DNA of 64,000 nucleotides from an uncultured Acidobacteriaceae bacterium (GCA_937879855.1 CALFMO010000060.1:18665-82664); one strand, 5' to 3'; counted from the stretch's first letter, positions 42,820 to 51,615 are shown. Numbers and translations: made by a program. Notes: generated by a model from the sequence alone, not told the origin.

Positions 42820-43371
42820 TCACCCGATAACACCATCTTCCAGCAGTTCCAAGCGTGCACTGTGCGGCGCGGTTAGCCCGGTCTTTAGTTGCCAAACTCC
42901 CAGCGTCGTCCGCACCCAGCCGAGCGGTTTCATCAGCAGCATTGCTTCTTGTTTCTCACGCGATTCGCTGACCGCGATTGGCAGAACAGAAGTTGCTTTC
43001 CAGTCGCTCTTCTGGCAGTCAAACGTGCCAAATCGGTCGTTGGAGATGACGACAAGAAAACAGTCGGGTTGCGCGGAATCGGCAACCCTCCTTTGAAACA
43101 GGATACGGTTTCCACCAAAGGCGAAAATCAAGTCTGCGCATTCAAACGTCACTCCCAAGGAGCGACCCGGGAATTGTGGATTGAAGTCCCCGATACCATT
43201 GAAGCGAATCAAACCGGGAACGAGCCAATGGCGTCTGATCTTGTTTCCGAATCGGAGCCCGGTGGAATTGAAGTATGCCGCGTGACGCGTGAACCGATAG
43301 CGGTCAGCCGGATCGCAGCCGAAGTGAGCCCACCAGTTACTGCCGAACTTGAGAATCTGGACCAGCATCAT
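42820..43371 (-). CDS. Hypothetical protein (183 aa)
   Basis: ATG 43371 (second ATG 43368). Sequence LVQILKFGSNWWAHFGCDPA, DFNPQFPGRSLGVTFECADL, IFAFGGNRILFQRRVADSAQ, CFLVVISNDRFGTFDC is coding-like, beta-rich. Overlaps the upstream 99-aa gene by 35 bp, and precedes the replication-relaxation gene by 11 bp. No family recognised. Confidence 0.5.
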   Translation of the reverse strand: MMLVQILKFGSNWWAHFGCDPADRYRFTRHAAYFNSTGLRFGNKIRRHWLVPGLIRFNGIGDFNPQFPGRSLGVTFECADLIFAFGGNRILFQRRVADSAQPDCFLVVISNDRFGTFDCQKSDWKATSVLPIAVSESREKQEAMLLMKPLGWVRTTLGVWQLKTGLTAPHSARLELLEDGVIG

Positions 43372-43636
43372 TGAGGTACTCCATCAGGTCTTGGCTAAGG
43401 CGCTTCATTTTGGCAATTCGCTCCTTGACAGCCAGCTTTGACACCAGCCGAACTTCATCCACAATCTGCGGTGGTAGGTCCATGTTTTGCTGCGAAAAGT
43501 ACTGGCAAAGATCGGCGAACCGAGCGCAAACCTCGGCTAGTTCCTTCTCCACGGTCGGCGTCCCACCGGGCTCGAGCTGGTCCATCGTCTGCGGCGCCGG
43601 GCTCAGCTTTTCTCGTTTCTTGTCATCCGTTGCCAT
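43337..43636 (-). CDS. Small helical protein (99 aa)
   Basis: ATG 43636 (frame opens at 43723). Sequence QLEPGGTPTVEKELAEVCAR, FADLCQYFSQQNMDLPPQIV and KLAVKERIAKMKRLSQDLME forms long helices. No family recognised. GGAGGCCAAGA precedes the start. Part of the transfer operon tail. Confidence 0.6.
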   Translation of the reverse strand: MATDDKKREKLSPAPQTMDQLEPGGTPTVEKELAEVCARFADLCQYFSQQNMDLPPQIVDEVRLVSKLAVKERIAKMKRLSQDLMEYLNDAGPDSQVRQ

Positions 43637-43667
43637 TCTTGGCCTCCTTTTCCCGTGCCGCACAAAT

Positions 43668-44462
43668 TCACGCGCCCTTGAGCTGGCGATTTCTCTCTTG
43701 TTCCGCTTCGAACCGCCGATCACCGTCGGCTATCCGGCGTCGCAACTGCTTGTTGTCTTCCTGCGAGCGTGCGAGTTGCTGTTCCAGAGAATTGAGTTTC
43801 ATGATGAAGTCCGCGTCCGGCGTGAAGAGTCGCATTTGACCGACCGACTCCGCAGGCGCACTGGTACGTGCAGTTCCTCCATTGGTGGGCTTAACAGAGC
43901 CGGTCTTCAGGGTTGCGGGCGGCGCAGGTTGTGCGCTGGGAGTACGAGGTTTCGCTCCAGACGAAGCGGCACGTTCGTTAGATTCACTAGGCAACGACAC
44001 TGGTCGTAAAGCCGACTCTCTCAGTGCTGCTAACGTCTCCATTAGGTGATGATTCTTTTTGGTAGCCTCATCAACCTGCGCACGGGACCGCGTGAGAGAC
44101 TGCTCGAATTGCCTAAGCATCTCTGCGGCTGTCCACTCCCGCTTGGCCTGAATCCTGTGTTGATAAACAATGATGATGAATAGACACCCAAGCAGGCTCA
44201 AGGCACCGAGGTTTGACCAGAAGTAGGCGCTCCTTACGGTCTCTTGAAGCAGCAAGGTGCGGCCTTCACCCAGACACTTCCCGTAGTCCTCACCCGAGGG
44301 ATTGATGCGCTTGAGCGTGAAATCGAGAAAGCCATTTGGCGGTTTTGATGACACCTTACGTGCGGCGGGGTCGTAGCCGTAGTGGCCGGACTGCGCAGCT
44401 AGGAAAGGCGACAAGATTGCAATCAGGAGCCCGGCAGCGGCAATCCGACATGAACGCTTCAT
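43668..44462 (-). CDS. Membrane-anchored coiled-coil protein of the transfer operon
   Basis: 264 aa, ATG 44462 overlapping the VirD4 stop by 4 bp. Signal segment (AAAGLLIAILSPFLAAQ), a second hydrophobic helix (SNLGALSLLGCLFIIIVY, residues ~85-103), then coiled coil (MLRQFEQSLTRSRAQVDEAT), a Pro/Ala/Thr-rich linker and a final coiled coil (MKLNSLEQQLARSQEDNKQL). The layout is like a peripheral transfer or stabilising protein. It lacks VirB10 beta-barrel features. Confidence 0.6.
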   Translation of the reverse strand: MKRSCRIAAAGLLIAILSPFLAAQSGHYGYDPAARKVSSKPPNGFLDFTLKRINPSGEDYGKCLGEGRTLLLQETVRSAYFWSNLGALSLLGCLFIIIVYQHRIQAKREWTAAEMLRQFEQSLTRSRAQVDEATKKNHHLMETLAALRESALRPVSLPSESNERAASSGAKPRTPSAQPAPPATLKTGSVKPTNGGTARTSAPAESVGQMRLFTPDADFIMKLNSLEQQLARSQEDNKQLRRRIADGDRRFEAEQERNRQLKGA

Positions 44463-46267
44463 ATCCAGGCCAGCTGCCCATTTCTGACGCCGATGCGCCC
44501 GTGGCGCCGCACCAAATCCGAGTCCTTGAAGCGCAGGTTCGCCCCGTCAAGATGCGAAGGCGAGTACAGTCGTGGATAGATTGTTGGCTCAAGTCCGGGA
44601 AAGCGATTGTTCCGCGGTGCACGCACGTGCAGATGAGAGTGCAAAGTTCCTTGCAGTCGGTCGGTCATCAGGATTTCCATCTGCCCGACCGGCAAATTCT
44701 TGATGTGCTCGTCCTCGGCACGAGTCTCTTTGATGTCAGTCTCGCTGCCGAAACCGATGGGCTCGTATTTATCTTCAAAAACGCCGGTACGCTGGACGGT
44801 CAGGGTGCGCCGTTTCTGGCGCACGCGGGCTGACGCCTTCAGGAAATACTGCGCCGTCTCCTCGTCACGGGTGTGCAGGAGCATGGTGGTGTTGGGCGCC
44901 GAAGAGACGTCGTCCTTGAACCCGCGGCCCACCTTCAATAGCTGTGGTAGGGCTTGAAGCGCGAAGAGAAACGCTGTGTTCGTGCCGCGGGCGGTTTGCA
45001 GGATCTGGGCAAAATTGGAATAAGCGAACGGCGCGAACTCGTCGAGGATGACGCTGACCATGGGCCGATTCTCGCGACGGCGCTCCTGCTCATTCTCGTA
45101 GCGCTTACCAATGATCAGTTGCATGTTCTGGAGCAACATGCGACCGAGGGCGGTGACGGCCTTTGAGTTCTTGTTGGTATTCAAGGAGACGAAAAGAATC
45201 AGTTCCTTGTCGATTACCTCGTCGAGAGAGAGCAGGTCATCGTAGGCGCCGGTGATAAGGGAAAGGTCATCCTCAAGGAATGTCATCAGCTCATTCAAAA
45301 GGCCCTGGATTTTGGGCACGCGCTCCCGGTCTTGGAATGATTGCTGGAGGTTCCGAACGGACATCTCGAGATTCAAGCGCCGCTGATGGTTCACTCCAAC
45401 TTCTGTATCGAGACAGGATCGGGCCAGCGCGATCTGTTCGTTCAGGACCCGCGGGTCCAGCGCCATAACGAGCACGTCGTAGATGTTGAAGCGCTTGCGT
45501 GTGTGAGCGAGCACGCGGACAAGATCACTCAGATAGGTGGCCTGGTGGCCGTGGAAGAAGTCCTCCTTCAGATCGAAAGATTCGAAGATGAAATTGGCGT
45601 GCTCCTGGTACAGCCCGTGTTCGCTAAAGAACGGGTTATAACGCGCGGAAATGTCGGGCCGGGATGGATCGAGGACTCGCAACTGGTGCATACGGCCGGC
45701 AGTCTCGATCGCTGGAAGAAGGTCGGAGAGAAACTCTTTATCGCCTTTGCCGTCGAAAATCAACATCGGGATGCGGTGCTGATCACCTGGCGGACCGACG
45801 ACCCGGAAGACATCCTGAGTGATGATGTTCTTGAGCAACGTCGTCTTGCCCGAACCGGTTGCACCGAACACCACCGACTGCATGACGCGCGTTGCGTCAG
45901 ACCAGAACCATGGCCTGCTGTGAACGTCATAGCCGAGCACGATCGAGCTCTGGTTGTAGGCCGCCGCGACCGCCTTCCGATCTTTGACTTGGCTGATAAA
46001 TAAAGGAGGATGGGGCCAGTTTGCTTCGCGCCTTCGGGGCAGAGTGACGAAATACCAGGTGAGTGAAGCGGCAGAAACTAAGCCGTATAGCGCATACAAA
46101 GATAGTTCAATGAGCTGAGCGGGGCGGACATGAAATCGGTTCGCAAGGATGTAGTAGCCGGCCCCCAAAGTGATGACAGCGAGCACCACAAGAACGAAGG
46201 CAAGACTCTCTTCCTGGTTGAAGTGATAGGCGCGGCGTCCCAGGCGATACTCGTTGGTGTAACTCAT
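44459..46267 (-). CDS. virD4: VirD4/TraD-type coupling protein ATPase
   Basis: 602 aa, ATG 46267. Two N-terminal membrane helices (SLAFVLVVLAVITLGAGYYI; IELSLYALYGLVSAASL), then the nucleotide-binding domain: Walker A GATGSGKTTLLKNI (135-142), an MLIFDGKGDKEFL segment (residues 168-180) and Walker B VSVILDEFAPFAYSNFA (404-411), followed by the GTNTAFLFALQALPQLLKVG block. It recruits the processed DNA to the secretion channel. Overlaps the small membrane gene upstream by 4 bp and the coiled-coil gene downstream by 4 bp. Confidence 0.9.
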   Translation of the reverse strand: MSYTNEYRLGRRAYHFNQEESLAFVLVVLAVITLGAGYYILANRFHVRPAQLIELSLYALYGLVSAASLTWYFVTLPRRREANWPHPPLFISQVKDRKAVAAAYNQSSIVLGYDVHSRPWFWSDATRVMQSVVFGATGSGKTTLLKNIITQDVFRVVGPPGDQHRIPMLIFDGKGDKEFLSDLLPAIETAGRMHQLRVLDPSRPDISARYNPFFSEHGLYQEHANFIFESFDLKEDFFHGHQATYLSDLVRVLAHTRKRFNIYDVLVMALDPRVLNEQIALARSCLDTEVGVNHQRRLNLEMSVRNLQQSFQDRERVPKIQGLLNELMTFLEDDLSLITGAYDDLLSLDEVIDKELILFVSLNTNKNSKAVTALGRMLLQNMQLIIGKRYENEQERRRENRPMVSVILDEFAPFAYSNFAQILQTARGTNTAFLFALQALPQLLKVGRGFKDDVSSAPNTTMLLHTRDEETAQYFLKASARVRQKRRTLTVQRTGVFEDKYEPIGFGSETDIKETRAEDEHIKNLPVGQMEILMTDRLQGTLHSHLHVRAPRNNRFPGLEPTIYPRLYSPSHLDGANLRFKDSDLVRRHGRIGVRNGQLAWI

Positions 46268-46488
46268 AGCTCACCCAAACTGAAGAATAGGAATGTGCCT
46301 CCGGCCAGTAGAGCCATCACTGCCAGAAAAACCAGGATTGGATTGATGCGAAGATTTCCATTGTCCGTCTTCGGCGTAATGGGATCTTCGATCCAGCGCC
46401 GCAACGCAACCCCGACCGGTTCCTCACCGTTTTTTGAGTGAAAGCTGCGCAAGCGCGCGACTGTCGCGATTTGTTCCTGATGCTTCAT
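46264..46488 (-). CDS. Small membrane protein (74 aa) in the T4SS operon
   Basis: ATG 46488; overlaps virD4 by 4 bp. Cytoplasmic N-terminus (MKHQEQIATVARLRSFHSK), one helix (INPILVFLAVMALLAGGTFLF). Unknown; possibly a VirD4 or VirB9-associated anchor. Confidence 0.6.
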   Translation of the reverse strand: MKHQEQIATVARLRSFHSKNGEEPVGVALRRWIEDPITPKTDNGNLRINPILVFLAVMALLAGGTFLFFSLGEL

Positions 46489-46490
46489 GG

Positions 46491-47327
46491 CTAAAGTACA
46501 AACGTGGCTTTTACTCCGTCGCGAAACACCAATTGAATGACTGCCGGGGATTTCAGATCTTTCCGAATGGAAACCACCCCCTGTGTGCTTTCACCCGGAT
46601 GAAGATCGTCGGACTCGGCTTCAGAGTGAGCGACGGGCAACGCCAGTTCTTGCTTCTGCGTATCGCCCGGTTCTTCGAACATGACTCGGTCGAGCTGAGT
46701 ATGGGCGAGGCTTGCGAGCGAAATGGGCGAGTCGTTTATCTGTAGCTGGTAGGCCTGTGGTGTATTCGTGTGATAGGAGAGGCCGCTGTTGTTCTCGATC
46801 GTGTAATGGACATAAACCGAACTGCGCGTGCGAAATACTTGTTCCACGCGCACGCTCACCTGACCTTTCGCTTTGTGCGTATTTCTTTGTTTGATCTCCT
46901 CAGCCCCTAAGAGCGCACGTGTAAGCACGGCGTCGGCAAACTGATCTGGGTCGGTCTCCACGACGGGCTTTGGAGCCGGGGTCGGGGCCGGTTGGGCAGT
47001 ATCAATCGCAAAATTCATGTCCTTTACGTCTTGCGTGATTTCAAGTTCGTAGGCAAAGCGCCGGGAGGCCGTCCAAATGAATAGATCCGTCGCCGCTCCC
47101 GACTTGACTGGCTTGACGAACACTTTGTTCGCCTCTCGCTCAATCTGGAAATCTGAACTGCCGGCGGCAGCCATCGTGACCGGCTCATGAAATTCCAGGA
47201 CCGTCAGGTGGTTCAGGGCGGTCGCAACGCGGACGAAGGCATCCGGGCTGGGAGTGCTCGACTGTTGGGACAATGCAGCGGTCGCACAGAAGCTATATAT
47301 AAGGATGAGAGAAACAGTTCTATTCAT
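46491..47327 (-). CDS. virB9: VirB9/TrbG-like outer-complex protein
   Basis: 278 aa with signal peptide (MNRTVSLILIYSFCATAAL). The N-terminal region binds the OM core (LNHLTVLEFHEPVTMAAAGS, VKPVKSGAATDLFIWTASRR, FAYELEI). The C-terminal VirB9 domain follows (VSVRVEQVFRTRSSVYVHYT, IENNSGLSYHTNTPQAYQLQ). VirB9 forms the outer-membrane ring with VirB7 and VirB10. GAAGGAATT precedes the ATG. Neighbouring VirB10 and VirB7 genes are not recognised. Confidence 0.75.
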   Translation of the reverse strand: MNRTVSLILIYSFCATAALSQQSSTPSPDAFVRVATALNHLTVLEFHEPVTMAAAGSSDFQIEREANKVFVKPVKSGAATDLFIWTASRRFAYELEITQDVKDMNFAIDTAQPAPTPAPKPVVETDPDQFADAVLTRALLGAEEIKQRNTHKAKGQVSVRVEQVFRTRSSVYVHYTIENNSGLSYHTNTPQAYQLQINDSPISLASLAHTQLDRVMFEEPGDTQKQELALPVAHSEAESDDLHPGESTQGVVSIRKDLKSPAVIQLVFRDGVKATFVL

Positions 47328-47387
47328 AATTCCTTCTTAAGGCCCTGAGCGGAATCCAGAAGGATTCCGCTCAAAGCGGTTCGTGCC

Positions 47388-50165
47388 TCACATGACCCAG
47401 GGTGCATCGCTCGCATCCTCATCACTGAAAGCAGCGGGATTAAATTCCACGGCTTCATCGACTACGGCAGCAAGAATCGCCGCCTCCCTTGTCTCTGATT
47501 CAGCGCAAGATTCGGTTGATGTTTCTCCCATGGCCTGCTCGGTTTTGTCGTCGTCGAGGAGGATCTTGCCATCCCTATACTTGAACAGGAACGTGTGTTT
47601 CTGTCCTCCTCCTTTAAGTGGATCAACCAGGAAAGCTCGACCTGCCGAGTCAGTACGCACTACTCCGTCATAGAGCCTTGGAACGTGCACGCGTACTGGC
47701 TTGCCGCCGGTGCGCTCCGCAAGCTTCAGAATCAGCTCTTGCGGAAAAGCAAGAAATAGAATCGAGCCACTGGAGCGCTGGCCGGTACACACAATCCGGT
47801 TCAGCGCCTGCAGCCAACCCATCCGATTCTCTGCCTTGTTCTGCGCCCAAATACGGATGAAGGCGAGAACCGCCTTCATCTCGTACCTGCCTCGTTCTTC
47901 GTCACCGCGGCATGCGCCGTATGCCTGGTTCATGGCAAACAGCTTCTGCCGACGCAGCTCCTTGTCGGAACTCTGACGTATCGTTTCCCAGTCGGCCTTC
48001 GCCTTCTCCAGTTGTTCTTTGAGTTGCTCTCTTCTTGCGGCGATCTTGCCGACCATCGCGGCGTACACCCGATTGACGAAACGGCAATCTTCGAGCATCT
48101 CGCGGCTGACCTGTTCGCCAACCACGAGCGCCTTGAATGCCTCAATTGGGGCCTTGTTGATCAGCAAGTCTTCGATCTGCTTGCGAACATGGTTGTAGAG
48201 GTGGCCTACACGATCGGTCTTCTCCACCTCCAGATGGAGTGGTAAGTCAGAGCACCGGCGTTCGTTCTTGTAACGAAGCCAGGGCGCCTGACGTACCTGC
48301 TGGCGTATTTCGGCGACCAACTTGAGATCGGGCTGGACTTGCCACTTGAGGCTGTCGAGCGCGTTCTGAAGTTCTTTGGCCAGTTGCGCAGCCAGTTCTT
48401 CCTGGCCTACTGCGCGGCAGGAGGTCATCAAGTCGGTGATCGAGCCGATGTGATTCCCTCGGGCCTTCATGGCCACGTGCTCCAGATTGAACCAGGGATC
48501 GCGGGCCTTATTGGCCTTGTTCTTTCCCTGTTGCTGTCCGAGACCTCGGGAAAACCGATCCTTTACAAACCGCGGGAATCGGTCTTCTTCGACCACGCAA
48601 ACCCAGTCGAAATCGAAGTCGCCGCCATTCTTCTTTGCCGTCTCCGAATGGAGTACATACGTGCCCTCTACTCGGAGCTGCCGTTGAACCAACTCGCGAA
48701 TTTCCGAATCGGTGAGCGTGCAGTTTGTCCGGCAAAGATCAGTGTTGAGTTGGGCTACGATCTCGTCGTCCGAGAGATTTCCAAAGGGCAGGAGATCGTC
48801 CACCATGCGTATCGGGTAGCGGACGCACAGGCCGTGTTTCGAAGCCAGCGGAACGATGGCTTGGTGCTCAGGAATCCAATCGGAACCCGAAACCACTTGA
48901 CCATCTTTCAGGAAGAGATATCCGTCATCCATCAAAGCAAAAGCTGGAAGACGAAACCCCCCGCCGGTTGCTGCCTTGAACGCCCAGCGCGCCAGCAGTT
49001 TGTTGAGTTGATTGTTGACGTAAGGATGACGGACGATTTCGCCGCTGGCGTCGGCCAATAGCAGCCCTTCAACGACCCGGAATTCCTCGTTGTCCGGCTC
49101 CACTCCATCCGGCACGGGCCGGTCTGGATGATGGCCGAGGATTTCAAGCAAATCCTCGTAACGGCCCTCGCCCACGGCCTCACTCAGCTTGGCCACTTGC
49201 TTCATGGCCTGTGGTAAAATTTCTAGCTGAATTGAGTCTTCAGGAGCATGCTCTACCAGCGTGTAACTGGACTCAAACTCGAGCTGGCGGGAGACTTCGC
49301 GGATACCAACTGCAACGTTGCCCGCGAATCTTCTGCCCAGCCCGAAGATCGAATACACCACCGCCGGTATCTTCAGCCCTGGCTTGACCGCGCTTTCGGG
49401 AAGTACAAAATCCGCCTCCAGCGCGTCCGAAATGTCATCCTCCATGATTTTGAATGCGCCTTTCGCCTGCGTATCGGCAAAGGCCATGCGGAATTGGTAA
49501 AAGCGTCCTTCCGCCAGACGTTTCCCGGCGATTTCCCGTTTCGCGTCTTCGAGAAGGAGTGATCTCTGTTGCTCGTCCAGATCTTCGTCGCGTGCGTCTG
49601 CGTGGCGCTCGCGACGAAGCCTTTCGATCTGGTACGAGAGGATTTCGTCATCATGCTTTTGTTGGAGACGTTGGAACACCGATCGCCTGATCCATCCACG
49701 GCAGTCATTGGTTCCAAGCTTCCTGTCGGGCACAACGAGCACTCGGGACTCGGATTCCTCCGTCATCACCTTGCAGGGCGAGACGAGGATCCCGAAGTAA
49801 ACAATCGCCGCCTGCGGCCAGTGCTGGAACCGCTCGGCAATCGCTCGACTGTGCTCCCGGTCCACAAAGTAGAACTTGCCTTTCTTTGCGGAGCCGCTTG
49901 CGCCGACTAGTTTGTAGTGAACCCCGTTCCAGACGAGCCGGGCCAGAGCGTTCTCGACCTGTGCTTCTTCGTAATCATCGAGAGGCTCGGCCGGCACGTT
50001 TACGCTGGCCACCTTGATTCCGGGATAGAGCACGCTGAGCAGCGTGTTCTTGAGGGGCTCAAGATCGTGCAACCGCGGCGCGACTCGCCCGTTGCGGTCG
50101 ATCTCAAGGTTCTGGAGTTGGTCGGCCGGGATTCTGTAATTGTTCGTCGTCGTATTCTTCGTCAT
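47388..50165 (-). CDS. Candidate single-chain two-barrel RNA polymerase (cellular RdRP/YonO-like)
   Basis: 925 aa, ATG 50165 with AAGGAG 7 nt upstream. The ordered motifs follow cellular RNA-dependent RNA polymerases and YonO-like polymerases: KLVGASGSAKKGKFYFVD (residues 85-102), LVVPDRKLGTNDCRGWI (143-159), YQFRMAFADTQAKGAFKIM (223-241, the Q-x-R...KG element), CVRYPI (447-452), and GGDFDFDWVCVVEED (514-528). The last holds the D516-x-D518-x-D520 metal signature; the Gly of the usual DbDGD is Phe. Residues 600-780 are helical, 820-865 beta. Within the T4SS operon, between VirB8 and VirB9. It may transcribe or prime transferred single-stranded DNA. Assignment by motif only; no homology search was possible. 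Confidence 0.6.
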   Translation of the reverse strand: MTKNTTTNNYRIPADQLQNLEIDRNGRVAPRLHDLEPLKNTLLSVLYPGIKVASVNVPAEPLDDYEEAQVENALARLVWNGVHYKLVGASGSAKKGKFYFVDREHSRAIAERFQHWPQAAIVYFGILVSPCKVMTEESESRVLVVPDRKLGTNDCRGWIRRSVFQRLQQKHDDEILSYQIERLRRERHADARDEDLDEQQRSLLLEDAKREIAGKRLAEGRFYQFRMAFADTQAKGAFKIMEDDISDALEADFVLPESAVKPGLKIPAVVYSIFGLGRRFAGNVAVGIREVSRQLEFESSYTLVEHAPEDSIQLEILPQAMKQVAKLSEAVGEGRYEDLLEILGHHPDRPVPDGVEPDNEEFRVVEGLLLADASGEIVRHPYVNNQLNKLLARWAFKAATGGGFRLPAFALMDDGYLFLKDGQVVSGSDWIPEHQAIVPLASKHGLCVRYPIRMVDDLLPFGNLSDDEIVAQLNTDLCRTNCTLTDSEIRELVQRQLRVEGTYVLHSETAKKNGGDFDFDWVCVVEEDRFPRFVKDRFSRGLGQQQGKNKANKARDPWFNLEHVAMKARGNHIGSITDLMTSCRAVGQEELAAQLAKELQNALDSLKWQVQPDLKLVAEIRQQVRQAPWLRYKNERRCSDLPLHLEVEKTDRVGHLYNHVRKQIEDLLINKAPIEAFKALVVGEQVSREMLEDCRFVNRVYAAMVGKIAARREQLKEQLEKAKADWETIRQSSDKELRRQKLFAMNQAYGACRGDEERGRYEMKAVLAFIRIWAQNKAENRMGWLQALNRIVCTGQRSSGSILFLAFPQELILKLAERTGGKPVRVHVPRLYDGVVRTDSAGRAFLVDPLKGGGQKHTFLFKYRDGKILLDDDKTEQAMGETSTESCAESETREAAILAAVVDEAVEFNPAAFSDEDASDAPWVM

Positions 50166-50220
50166 TATTGTTCTCCTTAACTATTTGTTTTCCTGGAAGA
50201 CCAGGATCGAGTTAAGGAGT
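50166..50220 (-). promoter_or_regulatory. SD-sequestering hairpin before the polymerase candidate
   Basis: On the transcript, CUCCUUAAC (50219 to 50211) pairs perfectly over 9 bp with GUUAAGGAG (50181 to 50173), which contains the Shine-Dalgarno AAGGAG. Between them a second perfect stem, UCCUGG/CCAGGA (50206-50191, loop UCUU), stacks inside. Opening this structure is needed for translation of the 925-aa gene, suggesting control by a ligand, a protein, or by coupling to upstream ribosomes. Confidence 0.6.
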
Positions 50221-50403
50221 TTGCATGACCGCAAGCTTCCGCACTCTTGCCTGGCCTCCCGTTTCGGGTTCGCTCGGCCAGGCTTCAAGTTTGAGAAGCT
50301 CGGTCAGCACATTTCCCCGCATCAAGCCGCGGGGCGCTCAAAGGACCAAAATCAACGTCTTGGTCACCTGAGAACTGCTCGTGCTGATCTCATCGAACTA
50401 GCT

Positions 50404-50709
50404 CTAAATCGTCTTCTGGGCGACAGCTTGTTTCACGATCACAGGATTGTCGCCATTCACCTCCGGAACTGCTTTCCATGCCGTCAGTGTGTAGAACGGC
50501 TGGCCACTCCTGAATGCCTCGATCAAGGCCTCTCCCTCGCTCGCCATTTCCTGTCCTAGTTCTGGTTTCGCGGGAGACGATCCGGGCTTAACCAAAAAAT
50601 AGCGAAGGTTGGCGTCATTGCCATTCCGGCGCCTACGCGGCGTGTTTGCGCCATCGGGTTTCGGTGGGCCTGGCCGTTCCGTCGCCTCCGTAGTCCCTTT
50701 GCCTTCCAT
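50404..50709 (-). CDS. Small basic protein (101 aa)
   Basis: ATG 50709 (TTG 50715 also in frame), GGAAGGAGC upstream. Sequence begins MEGKGTTEATERPGPPKPDG (disordered), then RRRRNGNDANLRYFLVKPGS and EAFRSGQPFYTLTAWKAVPE. A short folded C-terminal half follows a charged linker. Unknown function; it precedes the polymerase candidate by a 238-bp structured leader. Confidence 0.55.
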   Translation of the reverse strand: MEGKGTTEATERPGPPKPDGANTPRRRRNGNDANLRYFLVKPGSSPAKPELGQEMASEGEALIEAFRSGQPFYTLTAWKAVPEVNGDNPVIVKQAVAQKTI

Positions 50710-50730
50710 ATTCAAAGCTCCTTCCCATAT

Positions 50731-51462
50731 CTATCTGAGACCCAAGTCCGCCTGTTGCAGCACCCAGTCACGCTTCTCGCCTTCGATCGCTCGCTCCCAG
50801 TACTCGCCAATCAGCAATCCGCTGGGGTTTTCCTCCGATCGCTTCTCGACGAGCAGTCTTACGTGGAATTCGCTGACCACCTTGTCAATGGTTTCGTTGT
50901 GTTCGTGAATGTGATGGACTTCCTTTACTCCGAACGCCGTATAGGTCAGTGGGTCGTCCTTGGCTGCTTCAAGCGAGCGCAACTGAAACTCCGATGTCGT
51001 CTGATCGTCTTCAATCTTTCCGATGAAGTCATCTCTCTGCATGCCGGCGTAGGCGGTGCGTCGCAGATTGGCAGTCATCATGTTCAAACTGTCGGCCCAG
51101 TTGCGGCTCACATTCGTCGGCGAAAAGTTCAGATAGCGTTCCAGGAACAGGCGCACGAATGCCCGCTTCTCAAAGTCGGTTGGCTCCGATCCGGGGCCTT
51201 GGGTCACAGAAATGGCCGGTTTTCCGACTCCCAAGACCGTTGCCTGGCCGTTCTCATCCACGCGAATGACAGTGGGAGGCTGCAAGCGAACATAGACGGC
51301 GAAAGCCAGTGCCAACATCGTTATTGGAATGCACAAGAAGGCCAGCACCATCGCACGGTTGGCGTAGGCACGCAGGATCCCGTCATGCTCGTAATACCGG
51401 CTGTAACGGAGCTTCTCGGGAGCGTCGGCTTCTTTGGACGAGTTTTTCTTTTTCAACCACAT
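50731..51462 (-). CDS. virB8: VirB8/TrbF-like inner-membrane protein
   Basis: 243 aa. One N-terminal membrane helix (MVLAFLCIPITMLALAFAVY) with a cytoplasmic basic-acidic tail (KLRYSRYYEHDGILRAYANR), then a periplasmic VirB8/NTF2-like domain (VRLFLERYLNFSPTNVSRNW, DFIGKIEDDQTTSEFQLRSL, TYTAFGVKEVHHIHEHNETI, VVSEFHVRLLVEKRSEE, GEYWERAIEGEKRDWVLQQA). VirB8 scaffolds the inner-membrane complex. The ATG at 51462 follows TACGAAC, weak SD. Confidence 0.85.
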   Translation of the reverse strand: MWLKKKNSSKEADAPEKLRYSRYYEHDGILRAYANRAMVLAFLCIPITMLALAFAVYVRLQPPTVIRVDENGQATVLGVGKPAISVTQGPGSEPTDFEKRAFVRLFLERYLNFSPTNVSRNWADSLNMMTANLRRTAYAGMQRDDFIGKIEDDQTTSEFQLRSLEAAKDDPLTYTAFGVKEVHHIHEHNETIDKVVSEFHVRLLVEKRSEENPSGLLIGEYWERAIEGEKRDWVLQQADLGLR

Positions 51463-51492
51463 GTTCGTATCCCAGTGGTTCTCAAACTACAA

Positions 51493-51615
51493 TCATCGGT
51501 GTCGGCCAAGCAAACGGCCGAAAAACCTTCCGATATAGAAAAAGATCAGGGTGGTAATGCTGTACGGCCGGAACTTCGTCCCCTGCGGCTCCCAGATCGG
51601 TGGCTGCCTCCACAT
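51493..51615 (-). CDS. 40-aa membrane peptide in the T4SS operon
   Basis: A short frame (ATG 51615, TGA 51493-51495) encodes MWRQPPIWEPQGTKFRPYSI then a hydrophobic segment (TTLIFFYIGRFFGRLLG). GAAGAGG upstream. It fits tightly between VirB6-like and VirB8 genes, so it is probably real; such small VirB proteins often stabilise the channel. Confidence 0.55.
   Translation of the reverse strand: MWRQPPIWEPQGTKFRPYSITTLIFFYIGRFFGRLLGRHR

Noticed and set aside
43668..44462. 264-aa protein as VirB10
   Set aside because: It has a coiled coil and Pro-rich linker but no TrbI/VirB10 beta-barrel blocks; left as an unknown accessory.
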